DNA of 64,000 nucleotides from Emcibacter sp. (GTDB lineage: Bacteria > Pseudomonadota > Alphaproteobacteria > Sphingomonadales > Emcibacteraceae), in contig NZ_OY776217.1 in assembly GCF_963675455.1 (NCBI RefSeq), positions 434,001-498,000 on the forward strand, in the 5' to 3' direction. Under the pieces are notes generated by a model, which was not told the origin of the DNA, made no database searches, and was given only the letters and a program-made list of their open reading frames with translations. Each line of letters starts with the position of its first letter. Positions within the stretch are counted from its first letter, which is position 1. Position numbers and translations under genes: made by a program. Below, one piece after another: positions 25,264 to 34,115 of the stretch.

Positions 25264-27015
25264 ATGAAAATGAAAACTGCATTTTCCGTCCTGTTGCTGG
25301 CTGGCGCCCTCGCCCTGCCCGCGGCAGCGGACGAGACAAAAGACTTCCATAAAATACTGGACGACAGCTGGGAACAGGCCCTGAAGGAATATCCGACTTT
25401 CGCCAGCGACCTGGGCGACAGGCGCTATAATGACCGGCTGACCACCGCCTCCCTCAAGGATCACGATCGTCGCAACACCTATGCGAAAAAGATCCTCGCC
25501 CGCCTCGACAAGATTGATGTGGACCAGCTGAGCGAGGAAGACCGGATCAATTACCAGCTGTTCCGCACCGAGGTGGAACGGGATCTTGAGGCCTTCAGCT
25601 TCAAAAGTTATCTGTTCAACATCACCAACCGGGGCGGCTGGCATATGAATTTCGCCCGCCTGCCCAGCCTGCTCAGTTTCACAAAAGAACAGGACTATCG
25701 GGATTATATTTCCCGGCTGAAGGATTATCCGCGCCTGAATGCGGAAAATATGGAGGTCATGAAAGAGGCGATCAAGCAGGGCTTCATCCATGCCTGTGCC
25801 TCCATGGAAGGCTATGAAACCTCCATTTCCAGCCATATTGTCAAAGACGCAGAGAAAAGCGCCCTCTATGCACCCTTTGCAAAAATGCCGGACAGCATTC
25901 CTGCCACGGCTCAGGAAAAGCTCCGCACTGAAGCCAAACAATCCATCATGGACAAGGTGGTCCCGGCTTTCCAGGCTTTCTATGAGTTCTATACGGAAGA
26001 CTATGCGCCCAACTGCATGAAGGAAGTAGGCGCCCTGCACTGGCCAAACGGCAAGGCCTATTACGAACACCGGGTGCGCCAGTTCACTACCACCGACATG
26101 ACGCCGCAGCAGGTTCACGACCGGGGCATGAGCGAGGTCAAACGGATCCGCAGCGAGATGATGGACATCATCAGGGAAGTGGAGTTTGACGGCGGCTTGC
26201 AGGAGTTTATCAATTTCCTGCGTACCGACCCGCAGTTCTATGCCAAGACACCTGAAGAACTGATCGGCAAGGCCAGCACCATCGCCAAGAAAATGGACGG
26301 GGAACTGCCCAAACTGTTCGGCCATCTGCCGCGCCAGCCTTACGGCATAGCGGTGATCCCGGCCGATATCGCGGAAAAAACCACAACCGCTTATTATATG
26401 CCAGGGGCACCGGACGGCAGCCGGGCGGGTTTTTACTTCGTCAACACCTCAAAACTGGACAGTCGTCCGCTCTATACCCTGGAATCCCTGACCCTGCATG
26501 AGGCGGTGCCGGGCCATCACCTGCAGATCGCGCTGGCCAGCGAAACCGACCTACCCAACTTCCGCCGGTATGGCGGTTATACGGTGTTTGTGGAAGGCTG
26601 GGGCCTCTATGCTGAACGGCTGGGCCTGGAAGTGGGTTTCTACCAGGATCCCTACAGCAGTTTCGGCCGCCTGAGTTACGAGATGTGGCGGGCCCTGCGC
26701 CTGGTGGTGGATACGGGCATGCATTATCTCGGCTGGACCCGCCAGCAGGCCATTGACTTCATGGCCGAAAATTCAGCCCTTAGCCTGCATAACATCACCG
26801 CCGAGGTGGATCGTTATATCACCTGGCCCGGTCAGGCGCTGGCCTACAAGACCGGCGAGCTGAAAATCCGGGAACTGCGCGCAAAGGCCGAGAAGGAACT
26901 GGGGGCGGACTTCGACCTCCGGGCGTTCCATGATGAAATCCTGCGCCACGGGGCAGTGCCACTGTCGGTGCTGGAAAATATCGTCACCGACTGGATCAAA
27001 AAGCGGAAAAGCTGA
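25264..27015 (+). CDS. exported DUF885-family protein, second copy
   Basis: 583 residues from the ATG at 25264, preceded by AAGGGGAT. The signal peptide is TAFSVLLLAGALALPAAA. It shares with the preceding gene the signature LHEAVPGHHLQIALA and FVEGWGLYAERLGLEVG, plus many intervening stretches (DMTxxxxHxxGxSEVKRIRSEM; WPGQALAYKTGELK against WPAQALSYKIGELK). The two therefore diverged after duplication and are co-transcribed. Both retain the predicted metal-binding residues. A hairpin at 27032-27062 follows. Confidence 0.88.
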   Translation: MKMKTAFSVLLLAGALALPAAADETKDFHKILDDSWEQALKEYPTFASDLGDRRYNDRLTTASLKDHDRRNTYAKKILARLDKIDVDQLSEEDRINYQLFRTEVERDLEAFSFKSYLFNITNRGGWHMNFARLPSLLSFTKEQDYRDYISRLKDYPRLNAENMEVMKEAIKQGFIHACASMEGYETSISSHIVKDAEKSALYAPFAKMPDSIPATAQEKLRTEAKQSIMDKVVPAFQAFYEFYTEDYAPNCMKEVGALHWPNGKAYYEHRVRQFTTTDMTPQQVHDRGMSEVKRIRSEMMDIIREVEFDGGLQEFINFLRTDPQFYAKTPEELIGKASTIAKKMDGELPKLFGHLPRQPYGIAVIPADIAEKTTTAYYMPGAPDGSRAGFYFVNTSKLDSRPLYTLESLTLHEAVPGHHLQIALASETDLPNFRRYGGYTVFVEGWGLYAERLGLEVGFYQDPYSSFGRLSYEMWRALRLVVDTGMHYLGWTRQQAIDFMAENSALSLHNITAEVDRYITWPGQALAYKTGELKIRELRAKAEKELGADFDLRAFHDEILRHGAVPLSVLENIVTDWIKKRKS

Positions 27016-27030
27016 TCCAAACTTAATCCC

Positions 27031-27384
27031 TCAAAGGCCCAGTTCGTTCCGCTGGGCCTTTGTCAGTTTACCCCTGATGATGTCATAGGCGTCGGTGATA
27101 TGCAGGCGGATATCTTCGTCATTCATGGCTTCGGGTGTAGCAAGCTGCACCCATTTGGCCTTGGCGAGATAGGGCGCCGGGACAATGCCGTCCTTTTCGC
27201 ACAAGACTTCATACGCCAGATCGGAACATTTGAAGCTGATTTTCTGCTCCTCGCCGTCCCCCCAGATGGAACAGACGGCAAAAATCCTGCCGCCCACCTT
27301 CCAGACCGAGCTGTTGCCCCACTGAACCACATTGTCGGTCGCCTTCAGCGTTCCGCAGAACTGGTCGAATTCATCACGTGTCAT
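27031..27384 (-). CDS. MmcQ/YjbR-family protein
   Basis: 117 residues from the ATG at 27384, preceded by AAGGAATAAAA; an upstream in-frame start at 27504 has no such site. It begins MTRDEFDQFCGTLKATDNVVQWG, with the core WKVGGRIFAVCSIW and SFKCSDLAYEVL, and ends in a DAYDIIRGKLTKAQRNELGL helix, the usual YjbR layout. The family folds like a small DNA-binding domain; its role is not established. It converges on the DUF885 pair, and its last codons encode their terminator hairpin. Confidence 0.85.
   Translation of the reverse strand: MTRDEFDQFCGTLKATDNVVQWGNSSVWKVGGRIFAVCSIWGDGEEQKISFKCSDLAYEVLCEKDGIVPAPYLAKAKWVQLATPEAMNDEDIRLHITDAYDIIRGKLTKAQRNELGL
27032..27062 (+). terminator. hairpin terminator inside the yjbR-like 3' coding end
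   Basis: Perfect 11-bp stem CAAAGGCCCAG (27032-27042) and CTGGGCCTTTG (27052-27062) with a 9-nt loop, starting 16 nt after the DUF885 stop. On the plus strand only three T residues follow, so it may be a weak terminator or a 3' stabilising structure. It lies entirely within the last codons of the convergent gene. Confidence 0.6.
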
Positions 27385-27519
27385 TTTTATTCCTTCAAAA
27401 TTGAAGGGATTCTCCTGCAAAACGGGACTCGAAACAAGCATTATAAAATATCTATATTCAGGGAAGCACCGATTTCCCTTGACTTTGTGCACTGCAACGG
27501 CCATATGAAGCCCATGACC

Positions 27520-27548
27520 GCCGTGCTGACATGTGCACGGCCTTTTTT
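27520..27548 (+). terminator. rho-independent terminator ahead of the helicase gene
   Basis: GCCGTGC (27520-27526) pairs perfectly with GCACGGC (27535-27541) around an 8-nt loop and is followed by CTTTTTT (27542-27548), a textbook terminator on the plus strand. No plus-strand coding gene ends just before it: the previous one stops at 27015. It must therefore end a non-coding transcript or act as an attenuator in the leader of the helicase at 27658. Confidence 0.65.
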
Positions 27549-27657
27549 GTATCCGCCGTGAAAGCAGGAAATACCTGCCAGACCAGTCAAATTGTTATTG
27601 GGTATCATCGCGGAAGTTCGTCAGGCAACTGACATAATTGGCGCGAAAGGAATACCC

Positions 27658-29058
27658 GTGACCTCAACTACCCCATCGGCATTTGCCGACCTGGGCCTTG
27701 ACGGCCCTTTGCTTAAGAATATTGCCCGCGAGGGTTTTGACACTCCTACACCGATTCAGACAAGTGCCATCCCCCTTCTTCTGGAAGGCCGGGACATGAT
27801 CGGCCTGGCGCAGACAGGTGGCGGTAAAACCGCAGCCTTTGGCCTGCCGACCCTGTTTCGATTGAGTGAAACAGCCGCTCATCGCCGGCCAAACAGCCCG
27901 CGCGCCGTAATCCTGGCGCCGACCCGCGAACTGGCCAAACAGATTGCCGACAGCCTGCTGCCCTTTAACAAGGGACTTGGCCTGAGACAGACGGCCATCT
28001 TTGGTGGTGCGCCAATGGGCAAACAGATCGGCCTGCTGCGTCAGGGCGTTGATATCCTCGTCGCCACACCCGGCCGCCTGCTTGATCATAAAAAACGCGG
28101 TACCGTCAAATTTGACGATGTGGAAATTTTCATCCTTGATGAAGCCGACCGCATGCTCGACATGGGCTTTATCCATGATGTGAAGGATATCTCGGCAAGC
28201 CTGCCTGCCGAACACCAGACCATTCTGTTTTCCGCCACCATGACCCCCAATGTGAAAAAGCTGACCAGCCAGATCCTGACCAATCCCGCCTATGTGGAAA
28301 TGCCTCAGGAAAGCGCCGTCGCCGACAATATCACTCACAAGGTTATGTTCCTGGACGGCAAAAACAAACGCGCCCTGCTGAACGCTGTGCTGGAACGGGA
28401 AAACCCCGGCCAGGCCATTATTTTCGCCAAGACCAAGGCCGGTGCTGACAAGCTCGCCCTTGCCCTGTCCGGCGACGAATATAACACCGCCTCCATTCAT
28501 GGCGACAAGCACCAGTCCATGCGTGAAAAAATCCTGCGCCGGTTCCGCAGCGGATCCATCAGATTGCTGGTGGCCACCGATGTGGCGGCCCGCGGCATTG
28601 ACGTGCCGGGTATTGACATGGTGATCAACTACGATCTGCCGATGGAACCTGAAAACTATGTTCACCGGGTTGGCCGGACCGGCCGTAACGGCGAAAGCGG
28701 ACAGGCCATTTCCTTCTGCGACAGTCGGGACAAGGGCCTGCTGAATCAGATCGAAAGACAGATCGACCAGAAAATCGAAGTAGACCAGGATCACAAATTC
28801 CATGTAGAAGTCAGGGAAGAAAAATCATCCCGCGGCTACAAGGGACGTGGCGGTAACGGCGGCAAACCTGGACAGGGCAAACGCCCCGGACAGGGCAGAA
28901 GCTTCAAGGGTCCGAAGGGAGCGCCGCTGGAAAGCCGTCGCCGGAAACCTGACGGAAACAAGGGCACCGGCCCCAACAAGACTGGTGCAGCCAATGGAAA
29001 AAACAAATTTGTCAAATCCAGAAAACCGGCCGGCGCTTCAAGACGACAGGCTGCCTGA
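27658..29058 (+). CDS. DEAD-box ATP-dependent RNA helicase
   Basis: 466 residues from the GTG at 27658, which has AAAGGA at ideal spacing; an upstream in-frame start at 27592 adds 22 doubtful residues. All core motifs are present: TPIQTSAIPLLLEGRD (Q motif), AQTGGGKTAAFG (Walker A), PTRELAKQI, TPGRLLDH, DEAD in FILDEADRMLDMGF, SATMT, and in domain 2 VATDVAARGIDVP and HRVGRTGRNG. The last 75 residues form a basic Gly/Lys/Arg-rich tail, as in RhlE-like helicases that act in ribosome assembly or mRNA turnover. It overlaps the next gene by 65 nt. Confidence 0.95.
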   Translation: MTSTTPSAFADLGLDGPLLKNIAREGFDTPTPIQTSAIPLLLEGRDMIGLAQTGGGKTAAFGLPTLFRLSETAAHRRPNSPRAVILAPTRELAKQIADSLLPFNKGLGLRQTAIFGGAPMGKQIGLLRQGVDILVATPGRLLDHKKRGTVKFDDVEIFILDEADRMLDMGFIHDVKDISASLPAEHQTILFSATMTPNVKKLTSQILTNPAYVEMPQESAVADNITHKVMFLDGKNKRALLNAVLERENPGQAIIFAKTKAGADKLALALSGDEYNTASIHGDKHQSMREKILRRFRSGSIRLLVATDVAARGIDVPGIDMVINYDLPMEPENYVHRVGRTGRNGESGQAISFCDSRDKGLLNQIERQIDQKIEVDQDHKFHVEVREEKSSRGYKGRGGNGGKPGQGKRPGQGRSFKGPKGAPLESRRRKPDGNKGTGPNKTGAANGKNKFVKSRKPAGASRRQAA

Positions 29059-30232
29059 ACAGTTTGATGCCATTATCATCGGGGCCGGCGCTGCCGGCCT
29101 CATGTGCGCCATAGAGGCAGGCAAGCGCGGCCGCCGGGTCCTGCTTCTGGACCATGCGAAGAAACCCGCCGAAAAAATCCGTATCTCCGGTGGCGGCCGA
29201 TGTAATTTCACCAACATCCATGCCGCCCCGGAAAATTATATTTCCCAAAATCCCCGTTTCTGTGTGTCCGCCCTGCGCCGCTACCGGCCGCAGGATTTCA
29301 TTGACCTTGTCGATCGTTACCAGATCAGATGGCATGAAAAAAACCTGGGCCAGCTATTCTGCGACAACAGCGCCAAAGACATCATCGACATGCTGCTCAG
29401 GGAATGTGACCTGACCGGTGTCACCCTGCTGACCGGTTGTGAAATCGAAGAGATCAGCAAAACCGGGGACCAGTTTTCCCTGACCACCTCCAAAGGATAC
29501 TTTCACAGCACCAGCCTTGTGATCGCCAGCGGCGGTCCGTCAATCCCGAAAATGGGCGCCAGTTCCTTCGGTTATAAAATCGCCCGACAGTTCGGCCTCA
29601 ATGTCATCGAGCCCCGGGCCGGACTGGTGCCGCTGACCTTTTCAGGGCCGCTGAAGGAAAAACTGGCAATCCTTGCCGGCGTTTCCGTCAACGCCGAAGT
29701 CCGTTTCGGAAAGACAACGTTCCGGGAAGCCCTGCTCTTTACCCACCGGGGCTTAAGCGGTCCGGCCATCCTGCAGATCTCCAGCTACTGGCGGGAGGGA
29801 GAGCCGGTCTGCATCAATATGCTGCCGGACACTGATATACTGGCCCTTCTCAAGGAAACCAAGGAAAGTTCTCCCCGGCTGGAACTGTCAACGGTTCTGG
29901 CCGATCACCTGCCGAAACGGCTCGCCCGCTTTATCTGTGAGGAAACTGGAATTGACGGCCGGCTCGCCGACCTGAGCCACAAGAAACTGGCGGAAGTCGC
30001 CACAATGATCAACGACTGGTCGGTCCTGCCCAATGGCACCGAAGGATATCGCACAGCGGAAGTCACCGTCGGCGGCGTCGATACGGACGAACTGTCGTCC
30101 AAAACCTTCGAGGCTAAAAAAGCCCAAGGGCTTTATTTTATCGGCGAAGTGGTCGATGTGACCGGCCATCTCGGCGGCTATAACTTCCAGTGGGCCTGGG
30201 CCTCGGGCCATGCCTGCGGCCAGACGGTCTAA
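28994..30232 (+). CDS. NAD(P)/FAD-dependent oxidoreductase (HI0933 family)
   Basis: The ATG at 28994 gives 412 residues. It has a dinucleotide-binding start FDAIIIGAGAAGLMCAIEAGKRG, the family motif KKPAEKIRISGGGRCNFTN, VIASGGPSIPKMGASSFGY in the middle and the C-terminal VTGHLGGYNFQWAWASG that contacts FAD. This matches the HI0933/BaiN-like flavoprotein family, in which the substrate is usually unknown. The start lies inside the end of the helicase gene, in another frame, so the two are likely translationally coupled. Confidence 0.9.
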   Translation: MEKTNLSNPENRPALQDDRLPEQFDAIIIGAGAAGLMCAIEAGKRGRRVLLLDHAKKPAEKIRISGGGRCNFTNIHAAPENYISQNPRFCVSALRRYRPQDFIDLVDRYQIRWHEKNLGQLFCDNSAKDIIDMLLRECDLTGVTLLTGCEIEEISKTGDQFSLTTSKGYFHSTSLVIASGGPSIPKMGASSFGYKIARQFGLNVIEPRAGLVPLTFSGPLKEKLAILAGVSVNAEVRFGKTTFREALLFTHRGLSGPAILQISSYWREGEPVCINMLPDTDILALLKETKESSPRLELSTVLADHLPKRLARFICEETGIDGRLADLSHKKLAEVATMINDWSVLPNGTEGYRTAEVTVGGVDTDELSSKTFEAKKAQGLYFIGEVVDVTGHLGGYNFQWAWASGHACGQTV

Positions 30233-30244
30233 ATGCCGATCTGA

Positions 30245-31369
30245 TTATTTCCCCACATCCATCGACCGGCGAAACAGCACCAGGCTGAGGCCGAAAAAGA
30301 AAATTCCCATGACGCCCACAATCAGGAATTCGGGCCAGACCACATCCAGGCCCGCATCCCTGAGCAGAATAGACTGTGAAAAGCTGACATAATGGCGGGA
30401 CGGCAGGAAAAAGGTGATATTCTGCATCCAGTCAGGCTGGTTTTCCACCGGTGTCTTGCCGCCGGACAGGAGCATCATGGGCAGGATCATGAGGATGGTC
30501 AGAAGACCGAGCTGGGGCATGCTGCGGACAATGGTGCCGATAAACACCCCGAAGGCCGTGGCAAAAAACAGAAAAATGGTGGTGCCGCAAAGATAGAGCG
30601 GCACCGACCCCGCCACCGGCACCGAAAGAACTTCGCGAATCACCAGCAGAATGGCAAAAGTCACCCCGAGCAGAATGACCAGACCATTTGCCCAGACTTT
30701 GGACAGGACGATTTCCATGGGGGTGAGCGGCATCACCATCAGATGCTCGATAGTGCCGTGTTCCCGCTCCCGGATCAGGGCCGCCCCGGTCAGAATGACG
30801 GTCAGCATCACCACCTTGTCGATTACCGAGGCAAGGCTGGTGAACCACATTGAAATGGCGTTGGGATTGAAGGCCATATGACTGACCAGCTTGACCGGCG
30901 GCTTGATCCCTTCCGGCGTGCCAAGGACAAAATTTGCCACCTCGGCATTGATCAGTTCCTGCAGATAACCCGCCCCCTTGCCCGCCTGGTTCACGGCGGT
31001 GGCGTCCACATCCACAAGAATTTCCGAGTCCCGGCCCGCCAGGATATCCTGTTCGAAACCCTTGGGAATGTTAAGGACAAACATATAGTCGCCGTCATCC
31101 ATTCCTTTCACTGCCTCCGGCGCGCTGACCAAAACCGGGGTCCGGAAAAAAGGTTTCGGTACTGCGTCCATGATTTGCTTGGACAGGCGGGACTGGTCCT
31201 CATCCACAACCGCAATGGAAGCATTATGAACCTGACCGGTAATGCCGGTGGCTTCCACATAGATTGCCAGGGTAAAGGAATAGATCACAAGGATCAGCAG
31301 CACCAGGTCCCGCTTCAGGCTGAACAGTTCCTTGACGCCGAGCCAGAAGATATGCCGAAGCTTGTTCAT
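30245..31369 (-). CDS. yhhJ: ABC-2 type permease (YhhJ-like)
   Basis: A 374-residue inner-membrane permease. One membrane segment near the N-terminus (LVLLILVIYSFTLAIYV) is followed by a periplasmic region of about 150 residues and five C-terminal helices, the usual ABC-2 layout. Conserved text includes IREREHGTIEHLMVMPLTPMEI, a signature of the drug/lipid exporter branch. Third gene of an operon with an HlyD-type adaptor and an RbbA-like ATPase, matching yhiI-rbbA-yhhJ of E. coli. It starts 1 nt from the stop of the ATPase. Confidence 0.88.
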   Translation of the reverse strand: MNKLRHIFWLGVKELFSLKRDLVLLILVIYSFTLAIYVEATGITGQVHNASIAVVDEDQSRLSKQIMDAVPKPFFRTPVLVSAPEAVKGMDDGDYMFVLNIPKGFEQDILAGRDSEILVDVDATAVNQAGKGAGYLQELINAEVANFVLGTPEGIKPPVKLVSHMAFNPNAISMWFTSLASVIDKVVMLTVILTGAALIREREHGTIEHLMVMPLTPMEIVLSKVWANGLVILLGVTFAILLVIREVLSVPVAGSVPLYLCGTTIFLFFATAFGVFIGTIVRSMPQLGLLTILMILPMMLLSGGKTPVENQPDWMQNITFFLPSRHYVSFSQSILLRDAGLDVVWPEFLIVGVMGIFFFGLSLVLFRRSMDVGK

Positions 31370-31370
31370 A

Positions 31371-34112
31371 TCATTTCTCCTGCTTTTTCATGGCGATAAC
31401 CGCCAGAAAAAGGAACACGGGTATATAAAGTGACAAACGAACCAGATCCGGCACCAGAGCCTCCAGCGACAGGGCCTTGGTAAAAGCCCCGACCCCCAGA
31501 TGCAGGAATTTACCTGCCGGCCAGAGGTTTCCCATAAGTTCGGCCCGTCCCTCAAGGGTGGAAACGGGTTGTGTCAGACCGGAAAACTGGATCGTCGGCA
31601 TGATCGCCAGAATGGCTGTGGCGAAAATGGCGGCGATCTGGCTGCGGACAAAAGCAGAAATCATCAGGCCGAACCCGGTCGTCACGGTCACATAGAGCAG
31701 GCTGCCGACAAGATAGGCCGCAAGGCTGCCCTTGATCGGCACCTGAAACATAAACAGCGCCATCATCAGCAGAAACAGGGCATTGATGTAAAAGATGATG
31801 ATATAGGGCAACTGCTTGCCAAGCAGGAATTCAAGACGGGTGACCGGTGTCACATAGAAGTTATTGATGCTGCCCAGTTCCTTTTCCCGCACCACACTGA
31901 CCGCCATGAGAATCGCCGGAATCATGAACAACAGTATGGTGGGAATGGCCGGCACCATGGCATATATGCTTTCAAATGACGGGTTATAACTGTAACGGAT
32001 CACAATATCCACCGGCAGTTGCTGCAGCGGTTCGCCGGTTGTCCGGCGGCTGTAATCATCCAGATAGGCCCGGTGCAGCCCCTGGACATATCCCTTGATG
32101 GTTTCGGCCTGGTCCGGCATGGCCCCGTCGATCCATGCCGCCACTTCCGGCTTTTTGCCCTGACTGAGATTTCGACCGAAATCGGGCGGGATTTCCACCA
32201 CCAGCGAGGCCTTGTTACCCTGCAGCAGAGCTTCCGCGTCCTGTGCACTGTAAATCCTGTCAACTTCCCGGAAATAGCGCGATCCACGGAACTGTTCCAC
32301 ATAGGCCCGGCTTTCCGGCGAATTATCCAGATCAAGCGCCGCATAGCGCAGATTATTCACATCAGAGGAAATGCCATAGCCGAACACGATATAGAGCAGG
32401 GCTGTCCCCCCGAAAGCAAAAGCCAGCCGGATCGGGTCCCGTATAATCTCCAGATATTCCCGGTAACTGTATGCCAGAAGACGCGACAGGCGGAAGAAAC
32501 CCTGCTTCTTGGGCTGTACGGGTTCCGCCTCTGCTTCCACGCCCGCAATTTCCTCAATTTCTGGTGTCTGCTCCCCGACAGTTTCCCGGATATAGCCAAT
32601 GAAGGCTTCCTCAAAATCCTCTGTATTTCTCGCCTGCATCAGGCGTTCCGGTGTATCACAGGCCAGCACCTTGCCATCATGCATCAGCGAGACCCGGTCG
32701 CAACGCAGGGCCTCGTTCATGAAATGAGTGGAGATAAAAATGGTCACATTGCGGTTTCGCGACAGGTCGACCAGAAGTTTCCAGAATTCGTCGCGGGCGA
32801 TAGGATCCACGCCGGAAGTGGGTTCATCGAGGATCAGCATTTCCGGCTCGTGAATAACCGCCACCGCCAGGGACAGCCGCTGGCGCACACCAAGCGGCAG
32901 CGCCTCGGTCAGATCATCCAGATGCTTTTCCAGCGTGAAGCGGGCAACCAGGTCCTTTATACGTTCTTCAATTTCCCGATCCGGGAGATTGAACAGGCGG
33001 CCATGCAGCACCAGATTCTGGCGTACCGTCAGTTCCCGGTAAAGGGAAAAGGACTGGGACATATAGCCGACCCGTTCACGGGTCTTCATGTCTCCGCCGT
33101 TGACCCTGCTGCCGAAAAGGAAAGCTTCCCCTTCCGACGCCGGCAAAAGTCCGGTCAGCATTTTCATGGTGGTGGTCTTGCCGCAACCGTTGGAGCCGAG
33201 AAAACCGAAAATCTCCCCCCGTTCAATCTCGAAACTGACATCGCTGACGGCGGTAAAGTCCCCGAAACGACGGGTCAGATGACGGGCTTCGATCGCAACA
33301 TCGCCATCCTTGCTGTCCAGCGGCGGGATCACCAGCTTTTGTTTACGGCTTTCCTCCAGTCCGGGAAGAAGCCGGACAAAGGTATCCTCCAGAGTATCGC
33401 AGCCGGTCTGTGTCTTCAGGTCGGAAGGCGTTCCGGCGGCCAGAACCTCGCCGTCATTCATGGCCACCAGCCAGTCGAAACGCTCAGCTTCGTCCATATA
33501 GGCGGTGGAAACCAAGACGCTCATACCCGGACTGGCCGCACGGATTTCATCAATCAGGAGCCAGAACTGTTGCCGACTGAGCGGATCCACACCGGTGGTC
33601 GGTTCATCCAGGATCAGAAGGGCCGGATCATGGACAAGGGCACAGCAGAGCCCCAGTTTCTGCTTCATGCCGCCGGACAACTTCCCGGCCGGACGGCGTT
33701 TAAACGGCAGCAGGCCGGTCGCCCGCAGTAACCGGTCGATGCGGCTGGTCCGTTCCTTTTTTGTCAGGCCGAACAGCCGGGCGAAAAACTGCAGGTTCTC
33801 GTGGATGCTGAGATCCATGTAAAGGTTTTTGCCCAACCCCTGCGGCATATAGGCGATATGGGGATAAACTTTGTTTCGGTGCTTTTCCGACGTCATATCC
33901 CCGTCCAGCACATTCACCGTTCCCTGTTGCAGCTTGCGGGCGCCTGACACCAGCCCCATCAGCGTGGATTTACCCACACCGTCCGGCCCGATCAGGCCCA
34001 CCATGCAGCCGGCAGGAAGGGAAAGGGAAATATCCTTCAGGGCATATTTGCCGCCGTAACGGTGGTTGACCCCGGTCAGTTCAGCGACAAATGTTTCCGC
34101 TGTTCCGGTCAC
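31371..34112 (-). CDS. rbbA: RbbA-like fusion: two ABC ATPase domains plus ABC-2 permease
   Basis: At 913 residues it is close to E. coli RbbA in length and layout. The first ATPase domain has Walker A GPDGVGKST, signature LSGGMKQKLG and Walker B LLILDEPTTGVDP. The second has GSNGCGKTT and LILDEPTSGVDP, but its signature reads LPLGVRQRLS instead of LSGGQ, a common degeneracy in this family. Residues from about 545 form a membrane domain with IREREHG-like VVREKELGSINNFYVTPV. The protein pairs with the YhhJ-like permease and HlyD adaptor to form a probable exporter. Some relatives have been reported to bind ribosomes; that is not visible here. Confidence 0.9.
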   Translation of the reverse strand: MTGTAETFVAELTGVNHRYGGKYALKDISLSLPAGCMVGLIGPDGVGKSTLMGLVSGARKLQQGTVNVLDGDMTSEKHRNKVYPHIAYMPQGLGKNLYMDLSIHENLQFFARLFGLTKKERTSRIDRLLRATGLLPFKRRPAGKLSGGMKQKLGLCCALVHDPALLILDEPTTGVDPLSRQQFWLLIDEIRAASPGMSVLVSTAYMDEAERFDWLVAMNDGEVLAAGTPSDLKTQTGCDTLEDTFVRLLPGLEESRKQKLVIPPLDSKDGDVAIEARHLTRRFGDFTAVSDVSFEIERGEIFGFLGSNGCGKTTTMKMLTGLLPASEGEAFLFGSRVNGGDMKTRERVGYMSQSFSLYRELTVRQNLVLHGRLFNLPDREIEERIKDLVARFTLEKHLDDLTEALPLGVRQRLSLAVAVIHEPEMLILDEPTSGVDPIARDEFWKLLVDLSRNRNVTIFISTHFMNEALRCDRVSLMHDGKVLACDTPERLMQARNTEDFEEAFIGYIRETVGEQTPEIEEIAGVEAEAEPVQPKKQGFFRLSRLLAYSYREYLEIIRDPIRLAFAFGGTALLYIVFGYGISSDVNNLRYAALDLDNSPESRAYVEQFRGSRYFREVDRIYSAQDAEALLQGNKASLVVEIPPDFGRNLSQGKKPEVAAWIDGAMPDQAETIKGYVQGLHRAYLDDYSRRTTGEPLQQLPVDIVIRYSYNPSFESIYAMVPAIPTILLFMIPAILMAVSVVREKELGSINNFYVTPVTRLEFLLGKQLPYIIIFYINALFLLMMALFMFQVPIKGSLAAYLVGSLLYVTVTTGFGLMISAFVRSQIAAIFATAILAIMPTIQFSGLTQPVSTLEGRAELMGNLWPAGKFLHLGVGAFTKALSLEALVPDLVRLSLYIPVFLFLAVIAMKKQEK

Positions 34113-34115
34113 CGG

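Noticed and set aside
25240..26325. 361-codon minus-strand reading frame opposite the second DUF885 gene
   Set aside because: Shadow frame: the other strand encodes a clear signal peptide and family signature.
27664..28803. 379-codon minus-strand reading frame opposite the helicase
   Set aside because: Shadow frame: all helicase motifs are on the plus strand.
32019..33731. 570-codon plus-strand reading frame opposite rbbA
   Set aside because: Antisense shadow caused by high GC. The minus-strand product has all ABC motifs, while this one has none.
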